Of a DNA stretch of 64,000 nucleotides, positions 24,301 to 36,453 are shown piece after piece (within the stretch, counting starts at the first letter, position 1; each line of letters starts with the position of its first letter). The notes under the pieces are model-generated. The model saw nothing but the letters and a program-made list of their open reading frames with translations, had not been told where the DNA came from and searched no databases. Origin of the DNA: Metaphire vulgaris (taxonomy: Eukaryota; Annelida; Clitellata; Crassiclitellata; Megascolecidae); the NCBI GenBank assembly GCA_018105865.1, contig CM030870.1, forward strand, positions 5,628,120-5,692,119, read 5' to 3'. Position numbers and translations under genes: made by a program.

Positions 24301-27300
24301 ATGAGTACCGACGTGTACCGGTATCAATCGTCCGGATTGAAAGCTGCCATTCCGCCTGGAGACCAAAGACTGCACCAGGCGCGCCTTGAGCACTTCAAGA
24401 AGAGTCTCCACGAACGATACGTGAAGAGAGAAAGTGCTCCACCAAGTGCCGTGATTGAATCTAATTTTCACGCGAACTTACCACGGAGGCAGATTTCTCC
24501 AGTTGCAGTTCGAAGCAGATCACCGACAAAGTATGTGAGTCTAAAGAGGGTAAGTCCACAGCTCATCGTGTATTTAATTGGTTAAAATTTGGTAGAGGCC
24601 AGGATTGGAGTTACCGGGTTGGGGGTTGAACCCCCAGCTAACTTTGCAACCCTCCCAAAAATCGCATATCTGGTACACGTGTATGCAGTTTCTGTCATGC
24701 ATTGAATTTCAGTCCTCAACCCCCCCCCTCCCCAGCTCAAATTTCACAACTCCAACACAGGTAGAGGCTCCTTCATATAGTACGTTTCCGTCTGTGATTT
24801 TCTACAGTCTGCAACAAGTATTTTTGTTTTGCCCTTTGCAAGGGCATATTTTCAACCCCTCGTTGCATACACCATACATACGAAAAATCTCCTAATCCAA
24901 CCTTCCCCCCCCTCTGTGAGTATATGCTCTATCAGACTATATGGATGGACACTAGTCTTAGAGCAAGAGAGATGTTCTGTTAGGGCATTTATTATGTTAT
25001 GTAAGTTATATTCCGTATAAGTAGAAAATAGGAATAAACCCACTAGAATTCAAAGAATGAGATTACACAGCAAGACCATAATGTGAATGAATGGCTAGGT
25101 GGAAATTAGTTTGCAAAATTCGGTGTTTTCATAATTGGTTTTATTCTCTGTTATATATTTATTTATTTCATTCATGCTGATTAGGTGCTTAGTATACATG
25201 TGAGAACCAATTACTGCAAGTTTTCTTGTGTTTGGTTGGGCAGAGATTGGTATATTTTATATTGATTTATTGTAATTATGTTATGTATTTTATTAAATTG
25301 ATATTACAGTAGGTATATTCCTTTTAGTTACAAGCCTTTCTACATTCCATCCTGCCTGCTGTTGTCATGTGCTTCTTAGTCACTTAAAATCCATTGTGTT
25401 TTGTTTTACTCCTCACTGCCCTTTGGATGTTGACTATTGCCTGGCTGATAATATACCTTCCCCATAGCTATTTTAAGAGTCTGAGCGCCTAAGAATAAGC
25501 AGCTACTGTTGTGCTGCTTTACAAGGCGCTATAGAAATCCACGAGATTTTACTTTACTTACTTACTTACTCCTCATTTTCAAGCCCATCTTTCCATTCAT
25601 CTGATTCTAATGACATCTTTGTCTTCTAACTTTGTCTTTCAGGTACCGCCAGGGTGCGATTTGTGACCTGGAGCATGGGGAGGAATATGTCGAGCTTGGG
25701 GGTGTGTAGTTGTTGGAAACTGTAGCAGTGGATGGGATGTAGTGGTGGGGGATGTAGCAGTAGGGGGATGCAGTTGGGCAGTGGGGGGAAGATTCTCCTC
25801 TTCCCCCCGGAAATCGCGCCCTGGGCACCGCTGTCTTATTGTTTGCCTTTATCTGATCGTGTTATTTTGAATTTATTTTCCTCTTCTGCGTTCCAGCTAT
25901 TTCACTTGACCATCTCATTTCGTTCAGAGTAACCTTACGTGGTGTTGTATCGATAGGCTGAAATAGACTCAAGATTACTGGAATTGCGTCTGTCGCGCGG
26001 GAGCGCAAGAACTGCCGAAGAAAAACCAGGAATCTTCAATCCAGAACCCGTTCCATTTGCAGCAGAGAAGCTGAGGTATCAAAATAACACCTACTGCTGT
26101 ACTTTTAAAAGATGTACATTCACTTCAGTATGGTATCTGGTCACTGCTTACGGACCCCTGCCCCAGTGGTCTACTCTATACATGGCAAAGGAGAGTTTCA
26201 TGTTGTCATTAACTTATTTAACTAACTTATTTAGTGCAATGAGACATATTACAAATTCATTTCCCCTCTGGTCTGATCCCCCCTTATGGTCTGACTCTCC
26301 CTGATTCACCCGGTATTGATTTAGTTGTATTTGAAGACTCAGAAACTCAAACTGCTTTTTGGAATCTAGTAATCAATAACTATAATAATTATGCACTTCT
26401 ATAGCACCATTTCTAATACTCAAGGGTATCAATCGATGGTACTTCAAATCCATCCGCAAAAGACCAGGTTATTCCAGAGATCAGTCAGAGGGAAACAGCA
26501 AGACAGACTATGGAGGAAATGCTGATTGGAAGAGATGTGTTTTAAGCCTAGATAGTAACCTGTATGTTGATTGTAAAATGGTTTTAAAATCTGGAGCTTT
26601 CTTCCTCTGTCTGTAGGGTTTTTCAAATCACTGTACTTTTAAATATTGATTGGAAACATTTACTTCTAGTTGACTTTTTCACTGTTATATCTCTTACAAT
26701 TTCCACTCTTATTGGTATCTCTGACATTGATTGCCCATATCTCTTGCCTATGGACTTGGAGTCACCATCTTTATGTAATGGAATTGGTGTTGTTTTTGTT
26801 GTATAAATACTATTTTGTAGGGTATCCTATAAAGTGAAATAGTAATAAAAGCAGGGGTTTACAGTGGTTTAGAAGAATCTGTCCTGTGTTGAGAACCACT
26901 ATGTTTCATCCATCCATTTGTTCACATTGTGGTCTAACTGTGTAATCTCATTCTTTGCCTTCTTGTAGGTTTGTGCCTGTATTCTCCTTCTTTGTCTTCT
27001 TGTCTTTGCATCTACAATTAACAGCAAAACTTTGCAGTATACAATAACATAAATAGCTCATTCAGTTACTGTACTCACTACTTCTACACCACTTTATTCT
27101 ACAGTTTAACCCCATAACCGTGTATTTAACTGTAACTCAATGTAAACTGGACGGATATATCCGGGATTCCCCAGTTAAGGGGTTAATAGCTACACAAGAC
27201 CAATCTACGTTTAGTTAGTAGTTAGTAGCCTATAGCGCTTGGGTAGCAGATCTTCAGTTTCATTCATTTTGCCGCAGAGGACGTGATTTTGTAATTACCA

Positions 27301-30300
27301 AGTTTCATCTAAATTCTTTATGCTTGGTCATCTAAGTATGCCCGCTCTTAGCGTTTGCTTTTCCATTTTTTTATAGATGTTCAACTGTTCTGAAGAAGGT
27401 GCCTCTGGCTCGTCAGCTGAACGACGGAGTCCCGTACGGTATCTACTGTTCACCAGCCTTCTTGTGTAGGACCAAGGGATTTGTTGTTCGGCCTGGAAGA
27501 CAGATGTCAGACGTGGTCAGTACTCAATCAATCAATCAATCAATCAACTTCTATTGCGCCACTATCATAATGCCCAGGGCATCAGCCGATGGCGCACCAA
27601 ATCCAAATAGCATTAGAGCCAGGTCAAACCAGAAGATCAGTTCGAAACGGCGGGAGAGTAATTTAAGGGGGGGGTGGTAAGCCAAGTCAAACAGATATGT
27701 TTTAAGGCTGTCAGTAAGTACTGTCAGCACTGCTATTGGTTTTGTACTGTTTTTTGTGATTTTTAATCAGCTGCCGATTAGTTTTGGGAAGATGGCAGAG
27801 AGGTGACATGCTAGAATCGATAGAAGACTTTGCATGCATTGACTGCCTAATCATTCTGGGGCACTGCTGATGATCATATACTGAAATATTGACATTAAGA
27901 CCAGTAGCGGCTCCAGGATTTGGCAAGTGGGGGACGCGTTGGGGTGGCAACTTCTAATCATGGGGGGCCAACCATTTGTTGTTTAATGTATGTAGCATTA
28001 AGTATAGGGTCCCAACAGGAGGCCACTGGGGGGCAGGCACTCAATAGGGTGGGCACGGGCCCCCTGCCCCCCCCGGTGGAGCCGCCACTGATTAAGACAT
28101 CTACCTACTTACCTGTATGTAGGATACCGGCTTACAGGAATTATATTCCCTTTGGTATCTCTAGTCTCCAACTAGTACTAAACATTGCTTTAAAATGATT
28201 AATGTACTCATTGTTGCTATGTTAACCTGTAGCAATATAATGTAATTAAGGATTTATATAATATTCAATTTATTTTTCATCATGATCATTGTGCTTATGG
28301 ATTTATGTTCATTGTGCTTATGTTCTATGATTTATGTTCTATGATGTTTTGGGTTTGAAATAAACTCATCATCCCAGTGGTTGACTGGTTTATTAATTAT
28401 CAGTTGTTTTGACTGCCATGTGAAAGTTTTTTCTGCTAAAAGCAAACTTGTTAACGCAACGTTGCTTTACTTTGCAGTCCAGCGCGTCTGGGAATTCGTT
28501 GAACTCACGGTGAGGCATATCTCTTGTTTTGTCTTTAACCCCTTAACTGGGCAACTATTTGTAACTCAATGTAAAATGGACGAGCGTTACTCGGGGCGCC
28601 CAGTTAAGGGGTTAAGAAATTTTCAAAATCATTTAACATTAACACCCACAATGTTTTCACTCTCCCTCTCACATTAAATCTTCTGGACAATGCTCTTATC
28701 TAATTTCAGTTCACATTTATACCAGAAACTATCAGTTTTTAAAAAAATTAAAAGTCAATTTTCAGCCATTTCAGGTTTCAGTTACAATTTTTGAAATTGC
28801 AGGTCTATGATTGGAATAGTCTGCATAATATTTTTATATAGCAAAAATGATATCTGAGGATATTTTAGTTTCTGCAGTAAATTTTAATCTCAAAATCATC
28901 AACTTATTTATAATAAAAATATTTAATTTTCATTTTTATTATTAGTTTATATATTTTTGCCTTTTAAAGAACTAACTGTATTGATTCATTGCAGTGAATC
29001 AAAACCGAAAGAAGACGGCAGAAGACAAGGCTTACAAGTTTTGCCAAATAAATTCAAGACACCTTTTTTCACGCAAGTCGGGCCCTCTTTGCCGACCCGC
29101 CTGTGGTGAGTTCCTGAAATTGCAAACAAAGGATGAGAGGAAAATGTTCTAGAAGACAGGGACAGAAATGTTCCATGGTTAACAAACTTTTCGAAATTCC
29201 TGCTTTACATATGACACCAGGGTGCGAATTGTAGGGGGTAAGGAGGGAATCTTCCCTCCCACTGTCCAACTACATCCCCCTGCTGCTACATACCCCCACA
29301 GCTACATCCCCCCACTGCTACATTTCCCCAACAACTACATCCCCCAAAGCTCAACATGTCCCCCCCCCACTGCTCCAGGTCACAAATCGCACCCTGTATG
29401 ACACTATAGATTTTGTATTTTTAAACTAATTCCTCTTTGTTGTACTCCAATTTATTTATCATTTCATGAAACGTTCGAAATATCTGTTGTTCTTTTAAGG
29501 TCGTTCATTGTAAATAGAATTGAAAGCTCTTCTCCCTGTGGCAACGAATCAGGTAAGTTTCACTTTTGAAATTGTAATCCTTGAAATGATTTCCAAAGAT
29601 TTGAAAGCAAGTGAATGTTGCGAGCCCCTATTCCATGTGCGCTGACATATTGCGGTCTTTAAATGCGGCAGTTACATGCGATTGATTTGACAGCAAATAC
29701 TGAAAAGTGAAAATCAAATGCATCGTTAATTAATTAGACATTTTATTATTTTCTCTTCAAAGACATGCCCTGTTGGCTGGTTTCTGAATTTTACATTCTA
29801 TGCTTAATTTTAACCCCTTAACTGGGCAACTATTTGTAACTCAATGTAAAATGGACGAGCGTTACTCGGGGCACCCAGTTAAGGGGTTAAAGTAACGATG
29901 ATGCAATTGACTGATCATGCAATTGCAAAAGACCTAAAGATTAATTACCTGGTATTGTTAAATAATAATTAATTATTTAATTATTTAATTAATTATTTAT
30001 TATTTATTTATAAAAGTTATCTCTTTAAAGCTAATTCAAAATGCTGACATGCAAATATAAAATAAAGTGCAGTGAGTTTGGTTTTGTAGTGGAGAAATCA
30101 ATGGATGTGACATTGGGTGAAATAACAAAGGAACTAAGTATCTTGCCTCCTTTGAACGAAAATGATGATTTGCTAAAACCAAATGTGGCAGTAAACTTGT
30201 TATATTTTGTGTGTGCGTGTGTGTGTGTCAATGATTTGGCAAGTAAACTTGTTTGTTGTTTAATGTACATGTGTGCATGTGGGTCCCAACAGTGTGGGCA

Positions 30301-30322
30301 GGCACTGTCTGGCCCCCAGTGG

Positions 30323-30361
<39 letters not shown>

Positions 30362-30561
30362 CTGTGAAGAAGAAATCTTTATCATCAAAAGAAATCTTTA
30401 TTCGCAAAACACAGACAACACAAGATAAACGTCTTGCCCAACAATTACACACTCTGCTATTATTACACAACTGACAAAATAAAGTGGTTTCTTAGAGATC
30501 CAAAATGAATGTAAAAGAGTGTTGACGATTCTTCACAATACCTTCATGACTGTTGTGCCAC

Positions 30562-30594
<33 letters not shown>

Positions 30595-30875
30595 TTTTAA
30601 AATGTTTGGTAGGCCAACCAAGGTCTGACCCCCAAACTCCCCTTGGCTATGCCACTATTGATTTATACCAAATATTAGCTGCTATTTTTGTATGACATGT
30701 TTGATGCTATAGTTTGTCTAGTGTATGTGATGAATATTATTGCTTGTGTCATGATTTGCTAACTTGTTCTTGCAGAGAGTTGCTGAAAGCTCGTGAAAAT
30801 ACTTCCATCTACTGGCCGCCACCCCCACCTCCTGTCTCCACCGACGTCACAATGATAGCTTCTTACAAAAGCTAA
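24301..30875 (+). CDS. unrecognised 7-exon gene, 266 residues
   Basis: Exons 24301-24549, 25957-26075, 27377-27515, 28478-28509, 28995-29105, 29500-29552 and 30778-30875 join in frame with GT-AG borders. I do not recognise the family. The protein is basic and mostly without predicted membrane segments or signal peptide. It has an N-terminal MSTDVYRYQSSGLKAA, a basic HFKKSLHERYVKR region, a Cys-containing centre (KVPLARQLNDGVPYGIYCSP), a Ser-rich link and a tail with SIYWPPPPPP ending IASYKS. The clean exon phases and conserved-looking centre argue for a real gene. The last acceptor must be the second AG of TGCAGAGAG; the first or third would give an early stop. An exon upstream of the ATG or in the long first intron cannot be excluded. 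Confidence 0.65.
24764..24952 (+). mobile_element. decayed MITE, GGGGTCCATCCATATAGTAC family
   Basis: The left part CTCCTTCATATAGTACG and right part ACTATATGGATGGACAC are mirror-like, with TA on both sides. It is more diverged than 7990-8311 and 44770-44911. Confidence 0.6.
25420..25575 (+). repeat. LINE-type 3' tail with (CTTA)n
   Basis: CACTGCCCTTTGGATGTTGA, CAGCTACTGTTGTGCTGC, GGCGCTATAGAAATCCACGA and a TTACTTAC run. It matches the tails near 11000 and 57000. Confidence 0.7.
25650..25823 (+). mobile_element. hAT-type MITE, CAGGGTGCGATTTG family
   Basis: The ends CAGGGTGCGATTTGTGACC and AAATCGCGCCCTG are flanked by GGTACCGC and GGCACCGC (one mismatch). G-rich units repeat inside. Confidence 0.9.
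26393..26535 (-). repeat. LINE/SINE-type 3' tail
   Basis: It begins ACTTCTATAGCACCATTTC and includes GGTATCAATCGATGGTAC. It is the inverted counterpart of 57310-57480. Confidence 0.7.
27106..27186 (+). mobile_element. TTAACCCCTTAAC MITE, complete
   Basis: An 81-bp near-palindrome from TTAACCCC to AAGGGGTTAA, with the core ACTGTAACTCAATGTAAAC. Confidence 0.85.
27520..27715 (-). repeat. SINE 3' tail with (CAAT)n
   Basis: CAAT repeats abut CTTCTATTGCGCCACTATC and GGCATCAGCCGATGGC. It begins only a few bases after the donor of the exon ending at 27515. Confidence 0.8.
27902..28090 (+). mobile_element. hAT-type MITE, CAGTGGCGGCTCC family
   Basis: The ends CAGTAGCGGCTCCAGG and GGAGCCGCCACTG are flanked by the perfect 8-bp duplication ATTAAGAC. 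Related copies: 39298-39490 (opposite orientation) and 42048-42354. Confidence 0.93.
28535..28615 (+). mobile_element. TTAACCCCTTAAC MITE, complete
   Basis: 81 bp, TTAACCCCTTAACTGGGC to GCCCAGTTAAGGGGTTAA. It is almost identical to 29810-29890. Confidence 0.92.
29218..29396 (-). mobile_element. hAT-type MITE, CAGGGTGCGATTTG family
   Basis: Inverted copy with the perfect 8-bp duplication TATGACAC on both sides. It contains at least four CTACATCCCCC-type units. Confidence 0.93.
29810..29890 (+). mobile_element. TTAACCCCTTAAC MITE, complete
   Basis: 81 bp with TTAA at both ends. It is nearly identical to 28535-28615, which suggests recent activity or conversion. Confidence 0.92.
30321..30357 (+). 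repeat. (GT)n microsatellite
   Basis: Uninterrupted TG/GT run inside the last intron of the unknown gene. A TAAG run follows at 30563-30592. Confidence 0.9.
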
Positions 30876-31129
30876 ACAACAGAGAAAACCCAGATGTTGA
30901 TATCATGGGCGTAAACTTCTATTAGCCCTCAAGGATCGCCCCCTTTCCGACTTTTGAGAGTCTAGGCAAGGGGAAATGTGTTAATATATGGGTGGTGCTC
31001 CCAGTTTTTTTTAAATCCAAGTTTATGCCTATGGAAACTAGGTATCAGCATACAAGCAACCTTGCATTTTGATAGTCTTCTTTCTTTCTTTCCTTCCGTC
31101 TTTCCCTATTGGGTTGGTTTTGATTTTGA

Positions 31130-31245
31130 TAGTACAGTATTGTATCTCAGTATTGTATTGTATTGTATTGTATTGTATCTCAGTATTGTATTGTATTGTA
31201 TCTCAGTATTGTATTGTATTGTATCTCAGTATTGTATACTTTACA
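31130..31245 (+). repeat. (TATTG)n minisatellite
   Basis: Pentamer GTATT repeats interrupted three to four times by ATCTCAGTATT, giving a higher-order unit of about 25-35 bp. Confidence 0.85.
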
Positions 31246-31434
31246 AGCAGTATTATACAAGCTTTGCTTTGTAATAGTTGGTTCGAATGACATATCCATA
31301 GGACAAACCATGGTTTTGTCTTCGTATTAAATTTAATGTATTTTACGTGGCCATTGTACTACGATGTCTAACATGCACCAGCAACTGAAGAAGCATGAAA
31401 CTCATGGCAATTGATAATTTTCAGACATCTTCTA

Positions 31435-31514
31435 TTAACCCCTTAACCGTGTATTTAACTGTAACTCAATGTAAAATGGATGGATATATCCGGGATCCCC
31501 AGTTAAGGGGTTAA
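31435..31514 (+). mobile_element. TTAACCCCTTAAC MITE, complete
   Basis: 80 bp with intact TTAA ends and the core GTAACTCAATGTAAAATGG. Confidence 0.9.
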
Positions 31515-33256
31515 GCTGATCTCTGTGTTGTTATTATTATAAAGTGTAACAGTCGTAAGTTTTTTTTACGTTTGATTACAGCTTACTAGTTCAGTATATA
31601 AGCTTTTTGGAGCAATGTTCTTCACAGGGTAAAATCTTGAGGCAACATTCTTGCCAGCCGAAACTTGGGGCAGCATTTGTGATTACCAATATGCTGCTGT
31701 ATGGCCAGAAAAATATGCATAAATTTTAAGATTTGAATTACCATTTTAAAATGTTGGCAGTTAAAATGGACCCCAGTGTCACCTCACCACGCCCTCAAGC
31801 CCCTACTCTGGACTGGAAATGTCAGTCTGTAAATGTCTTGGTGCCCCTACTCCGGAACCCTTGTTACGCCATTGAAATTTGCAACGCCTGCCAACCTTTA
31901 GTCCTGGCCAAACTGAACTGTAGAGGCGATGATGCTACTCCCCAATTCTGGAAACCTGACTAAGGCGTGGGCGTAATAGTCTAGTCCAGTGTTTCCCAAA
32001 CTGAACCCCACTGCTAGCCTACTTCGGTATGCATTGAAACTAGTTATGAAATATATTGGCGTAGCCTCGGGGGGGCCTGCCCGCACCCCGCTCCTAATCG
32101 GGCTGGGGCCAGTCATGGAATTTGGACAAATTCGTTGAGTAGCTTGGAGGGGGTGGGCCAGTGTCTTATCTAGACTCCAGGGGGAGTATAAAATCTTAAG
32201 TCGGGTTTAAGGTTGCACAAAAAAAAAGAAGCAAAAGTGAATATATGAATATAGTTGTTAAGGGGTTGGCCGTAACTCCTTTCGGAAAATCCTGGCTACG
32301 CCACTGATTTTGGTAGTGCTTTAATGCTTCATTTGGCATAGCCACGAGTTGGGCACGCCGCACGGGGGGCCTCGACCCCTTTTTCGGATCGGGACCGGTT
32401 GTGAGATTCGTCCAAAACCGGTGAATATTTTGAGGGTAGGGGGTAGTATTAGACCGAGGAAAACGCACCAGACAGCAGACTTTAAAGCGCTTGAGACGAC
32501 GACGTTTCTTGCTCGTCAAAACACTTTTGGACCGAAAATTGTGGAAGTGGCCCGGTGCTCTCTATTCTGGAATCCTGACTACGCCACTGATTTGTGTCCC
32601 AGTAAAAATGTTTTACCCTCCTGGAAAAATTGTAAAAACATGTTTCCTACCCTCCTGGAAAATGTGATTTGCATGTGGTTATATATGGTTTATGTGGGCT
32701 ATAGTTCAGATTTATACCAACCCAAAAGATTTATACCCTCTTTTTTATACCCTCCCAAATCAAATTTCTGGCTACGCCCCTGTCCTATAGGCACACTTTT
32801 AGTAGGCCTAAACATTGCGTCGATGTCATTAGGCATAGAGTAGGCCTAATCCAGAGTACTATCGTGAGCGCTCGCACATTGGGGCAAGGAGGAGAACTTG
32901 CCCCCTGGAAAATGCGAATACCAATATTTCACATTTAAATTTGAAAACTTCGCTAAGGTATTGACCGTGACAATTGTGTTAAAATGTTGTTGCCCCCTCC
33001 TAGAAAACTTTTGTGGGCGCCCATGGGTACTACTGTATATATGATTACAACTAATGGACCTAGGCCTATGTAGAAACAAGAGCTCTTCAGATGTCATTTA
33101 GTCAATGAAAGAGTAGTTCAAGTCAATTAACAACAAATGAAAATGTGGAAGGGCCCTATTTTCTTCAGATGCTATCAATCGAATGCAAGCGCTATAATAG
33201 CGCTATAATAGTGTTACGAGAATAGCCTGAACAATTATCAAGTATTAGTCCCAAAT
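31515..33256. other. repeat-rich intergenic region
   Basis: It contains diverged hAT-type fragments, recognisable by GGCTACGCCACTG or GGCTACGCCCCTG ends near 32293-32306, 32578-32590 and 32770-32782, and a TGCCCCCTGGAAAA block near 32898. I see no gene. Confidence 0.5.
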
Positions 33257-33553
33257 CAGTGGCGTAGCCAGGATTTCCGGAAAGGGGGTTTGGATTTTGA
33301 TTTTGATTGTGACCAACTTTGAAAAATCTTGACAAGCAAAAAACGTCATCACCTCTAGTTTTCCTCTGACAAGCAAAAAAGGTCCTCGCCTCTTAAGCAG
33401 TTACATTTTATTTTATAGCCAAGGGGGTTTGACACCTAAAGTCGCGTGACTCGCGTCAAAAAATTTAAAAAGCATAGAAACTCATTACAAATATTTTGTT
33501 TTCGGCAGCCAAAGGAGGTTAACCCCCAAAACCCCCCATTGGCTATGTCACTG
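33257..33553 (+). mobile_element. hAT-type MITE, CAGTGGCGTAGC family
   Basis: The ends CAGTGGCGTAGCCAGG and GGCTATGTCACTG are flanked by TCCCAAAT and TCCCACAT (one mismatch). It carries two TGACAAGCAAAAAA modules. Confidence 0.88.
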
Positions 33554-33585
33554 TCCCACATTGAACGCATGTGGGTCAATGCAGC

Positions 33586-33788
33586 CAGTGTTTATTCTAG
33601 ACCGTTTCCGGGGGCAAAATTGCCCTCCCTCGGAAATTTCAAATTCCCCGCCCCGGAAATTTTGGCATACTACATGGACTAACAGCAGCCCCCTAGCAGA
33701 ATTCCCCCCGGATTTGTCAGTTTCCTCCCTTCCCCCCGGCTTTGTCCGTTCCCCCCCCCCGGAGTCCAGGAGTCAAGATTAAACACTG
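33586..33788 (+). mobile_element. hAT-type MITE, CAGTGTTTATTC family, second subfamily
   Basis: The ends CAGTGTTTATTCTAGAC and AAGATTAAACACTG are flanked by AATGCAGC and AATGCTGC. The inside (GGAAATTTTGGCATACTACA) matches 47031-47193 and differs from the main subfamily. Confidence 0.88.
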
Positions 33789-35545
33789 AATGCTGCGCTG
33801 TTGTTTGGCGATTCTTTGTTACTAATTGACTCGAACTATTCGATCGTTCATATAATTGGCTACAAGCGCCTTTAATGTGCTTTTTCTGATTGGAACTGAA
33901 GTCGACTTTGCCAAGCTTTTCGATTCTCCGACGTTTTAGCACAAATTTATAACTATCTCCGAGTCCTTCGACTTGTATAGTGTCGATGGTATTGTTGAAT
34001 AGAACTTTTGATCGTAGATAAATTTGCATTTTCAGATTTGTCTGCAATAATAATTAATAGCAATTAGGCACTTTTACAGCACCATTTATAATAATCTCTA
34101 AAAGTAGGCCTATCACTGTCGATGAGTTGTCGTGACCGGTCGAGAGAGATAAACAGAATATATAATTAACAACGAGAGGTTTTCTATTCAGGTCCAAAAG
34201 CTGAAACTCCCTGTCCTCTGTTTGTTAGATCTCTCAAGTGTGGGCTGCATGGGAATGGCTCCTACTTTTAGATGATAGATCTGCATATAAAATTAAGTAC
34301 CTCTCTTCCAAATGAATTTTCATCCATTGTCCATAGTAAAGCCCAGGCTTGGTGTGCGTAAACTTAAATAATAACGTGATATCGCGTGGTTAAGGAGCTA
34401 AAAACTAATGAGTACCTGCATGTGTGTACCTGTACCTCGACCACCACGGATTACGGACTTTGGGTTTACCTAGGTTGAGCGCTCGTGAATAAGCTGGTGC
34501 GCTGAAGTCTCAAAGCAGGAAAAGTAGAGAAACCAGTAAATAAAATAAAGCAAAAAATGACGTCAATGGGGAGTTCCTTAGCTTTTTGTTTGATTGTATA
34601 TTGTAATTTGAATTTTACTCATTCAGGAAACCTAGCAACGCCACTGTTTAATTTGACAGGTGGGCCGCAATTTTTTTAAAATTCAAATATAGCCTATGCA
34701 GCAATCCACTTTTCCTTAGAATCACTAGTTGAATCCATTTTAATTGTTTCAACATTTAGTAACCATAGGCGGATTTTATGAAAGGCTAGGGTAAGCTTAG
34801 GCCAACCCAACTAATCCCACCAAAAAAAAATGGTGTGGAAATTGTTTAATTGGTGTGGAAATTGTTTTTTCCATCAACACCAGGTTTATTCTAAACCTTC
34901 TCTGGGGTGGGGAATTATCTCCCTGGAAAAATTGAAACTTCCCCCAAATTTTGGGCTGACATTTTGGCAGCTAAAATTCATCAAAATTCCTCAAAATGTC
35001 TAAAACTGGTCCAAAATTTCCAAAATTTGCTAAAATTGTCTACAAAATTGACATTTGCAGAAATAAACACTCGTAAAATTTGCTAAAATTAGCTCAGAAT
35101 TGCTGGGCCTAAAATTGCCAAAATTTGCGTTTTATCCCTAAAAGACCATGTGCGAAATGATGCTACTGCTTTTATCTGGAGAAAATCTGCACCCCTGATG
35201 AAAAATTGTTCCGAGGCCTATGCTGAAGAAATTGAAGATTACTTGTTTCTTTCTCATGTCAACAAAACATTGTTTAAGATTGGCAAAAACCCTGGAAAAA
35301 TCAAAATTTTGGCCAAAAGGTTCAGAAAAATTCACTGAATCCAAGACAAGGATTTGCATCCCCTGTGAAAAACTTTGATGCTCAAAAGTTGGAAAATCCT
35401 CAGCCTGCCTAAGGGAAACAAATTTGATTTGAAAAACAAATTGAAGATACCTATAAACAGTGCAAAACTTTTAAACTGTTAATGATATCCCTCACTGTTG
35501 TCAAGCCTTTTATCAGATTATATAACCACAAAACCGTTGGAGGAC
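33789..35545. other. intergenic region without a recognised gene
   Basis: A decayed CAGTGTTTATTC-type remnant is near 34880-34960 (GGTTTATTCTAAACCTTCTC). The stretch 34970-35110 is a run of CAAAATTTGC-like words. Short reading frames here resemble no family that I know. Confidence 0.45.
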
Positions 35546-36170
35546 ATGTAAAGCTGCGACTGAAAACATGTCAGTGGTTAATAACGTTCTCAGAATTGAC
35601 AACTCAGATAAAAGTACATTTATTTTAACATCTATAAATTAGTCTTGTAACAAATGTTCCCCCATAATTAAGCCACTCCAACGCCGCCCTCCCCATTTAC
35701 CTGGAGCCGCCACTCGACCAGACGTCTTTTAAATCATCAGATTGTTTATGCTTTTTAAAGTATTTGCTTTCTTAATGGATGACCTCATGGAACTGGAATA
35801 TGACTGTCGTGCAAAACAATGTTTCCAAAAATTTGTAATTTTCAAAAATGAAAATACATAATAGTTGAGTCCTGATAGTTAATTCTTTGTAAAATACTGG
35901 ACAACGTTAACATTGAATTTAATTTTTTTCCACAATTCTTGATGTTTGCAATTATATTTTTCGTTGGTGGCTTTACCCTGAATCTAGCCCTTCATTTGTA
36001 AAGCTGCGACTGAAAACAGTAGCCTAAGGCCCTAAATAACGTTCTCAGAATTGACAACTCGGATAAAAGTGCATTTATTTTAACATCTATAAATTAGCCT
36101 TGCAATAATGTCCATTTAATCAGTCTACCTAGATACCACTCGACCAGACGTCTTTTAAGTGACAGATTGT
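35546..36170 (+). repeat. direct duplication, spacing about 450 bp
   Basis: 35546-35745 and 35998-36170 share TGTAAAGCTGCGACTGAAAA, AATAACGTTCTCAGAATTGA, ATTTATTTTAACATCTATAA and CCACTCGACCAGACGTCTTT in the same order. Confidence 0.8.
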
Positions 36171-36453
36171 GGCAGTGACGTATCGGTATATATATACCCC
36201 CCAAATCAAATCTATCTTAAAATTTTTGAAAAAGAAACATGCCAAGTAGGCCTGATAGTTAATAAAATAGGTCGACGTATTTGTGGTTTATATGGTTTTA
36301 ATGCGATGTGGGAATATGATTAGCAGGTTTATACCTTGTTGTCAAAATATTTATACCCAATTTGGAGGCCAAATCAAATTCCTGGCTACGCCCCTGGCTG
36401 GCAAATCACACTAAGCCACTGGACTGTGGTATATGCAATCTAGAAGTAATTGG

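Noticed and set aside
33679..34047. 122-residue minus-strand frame
   Set aside because: Its C-terminal part is the MITE 33586-33788 and the rest matches no family I know and has no splice partners.
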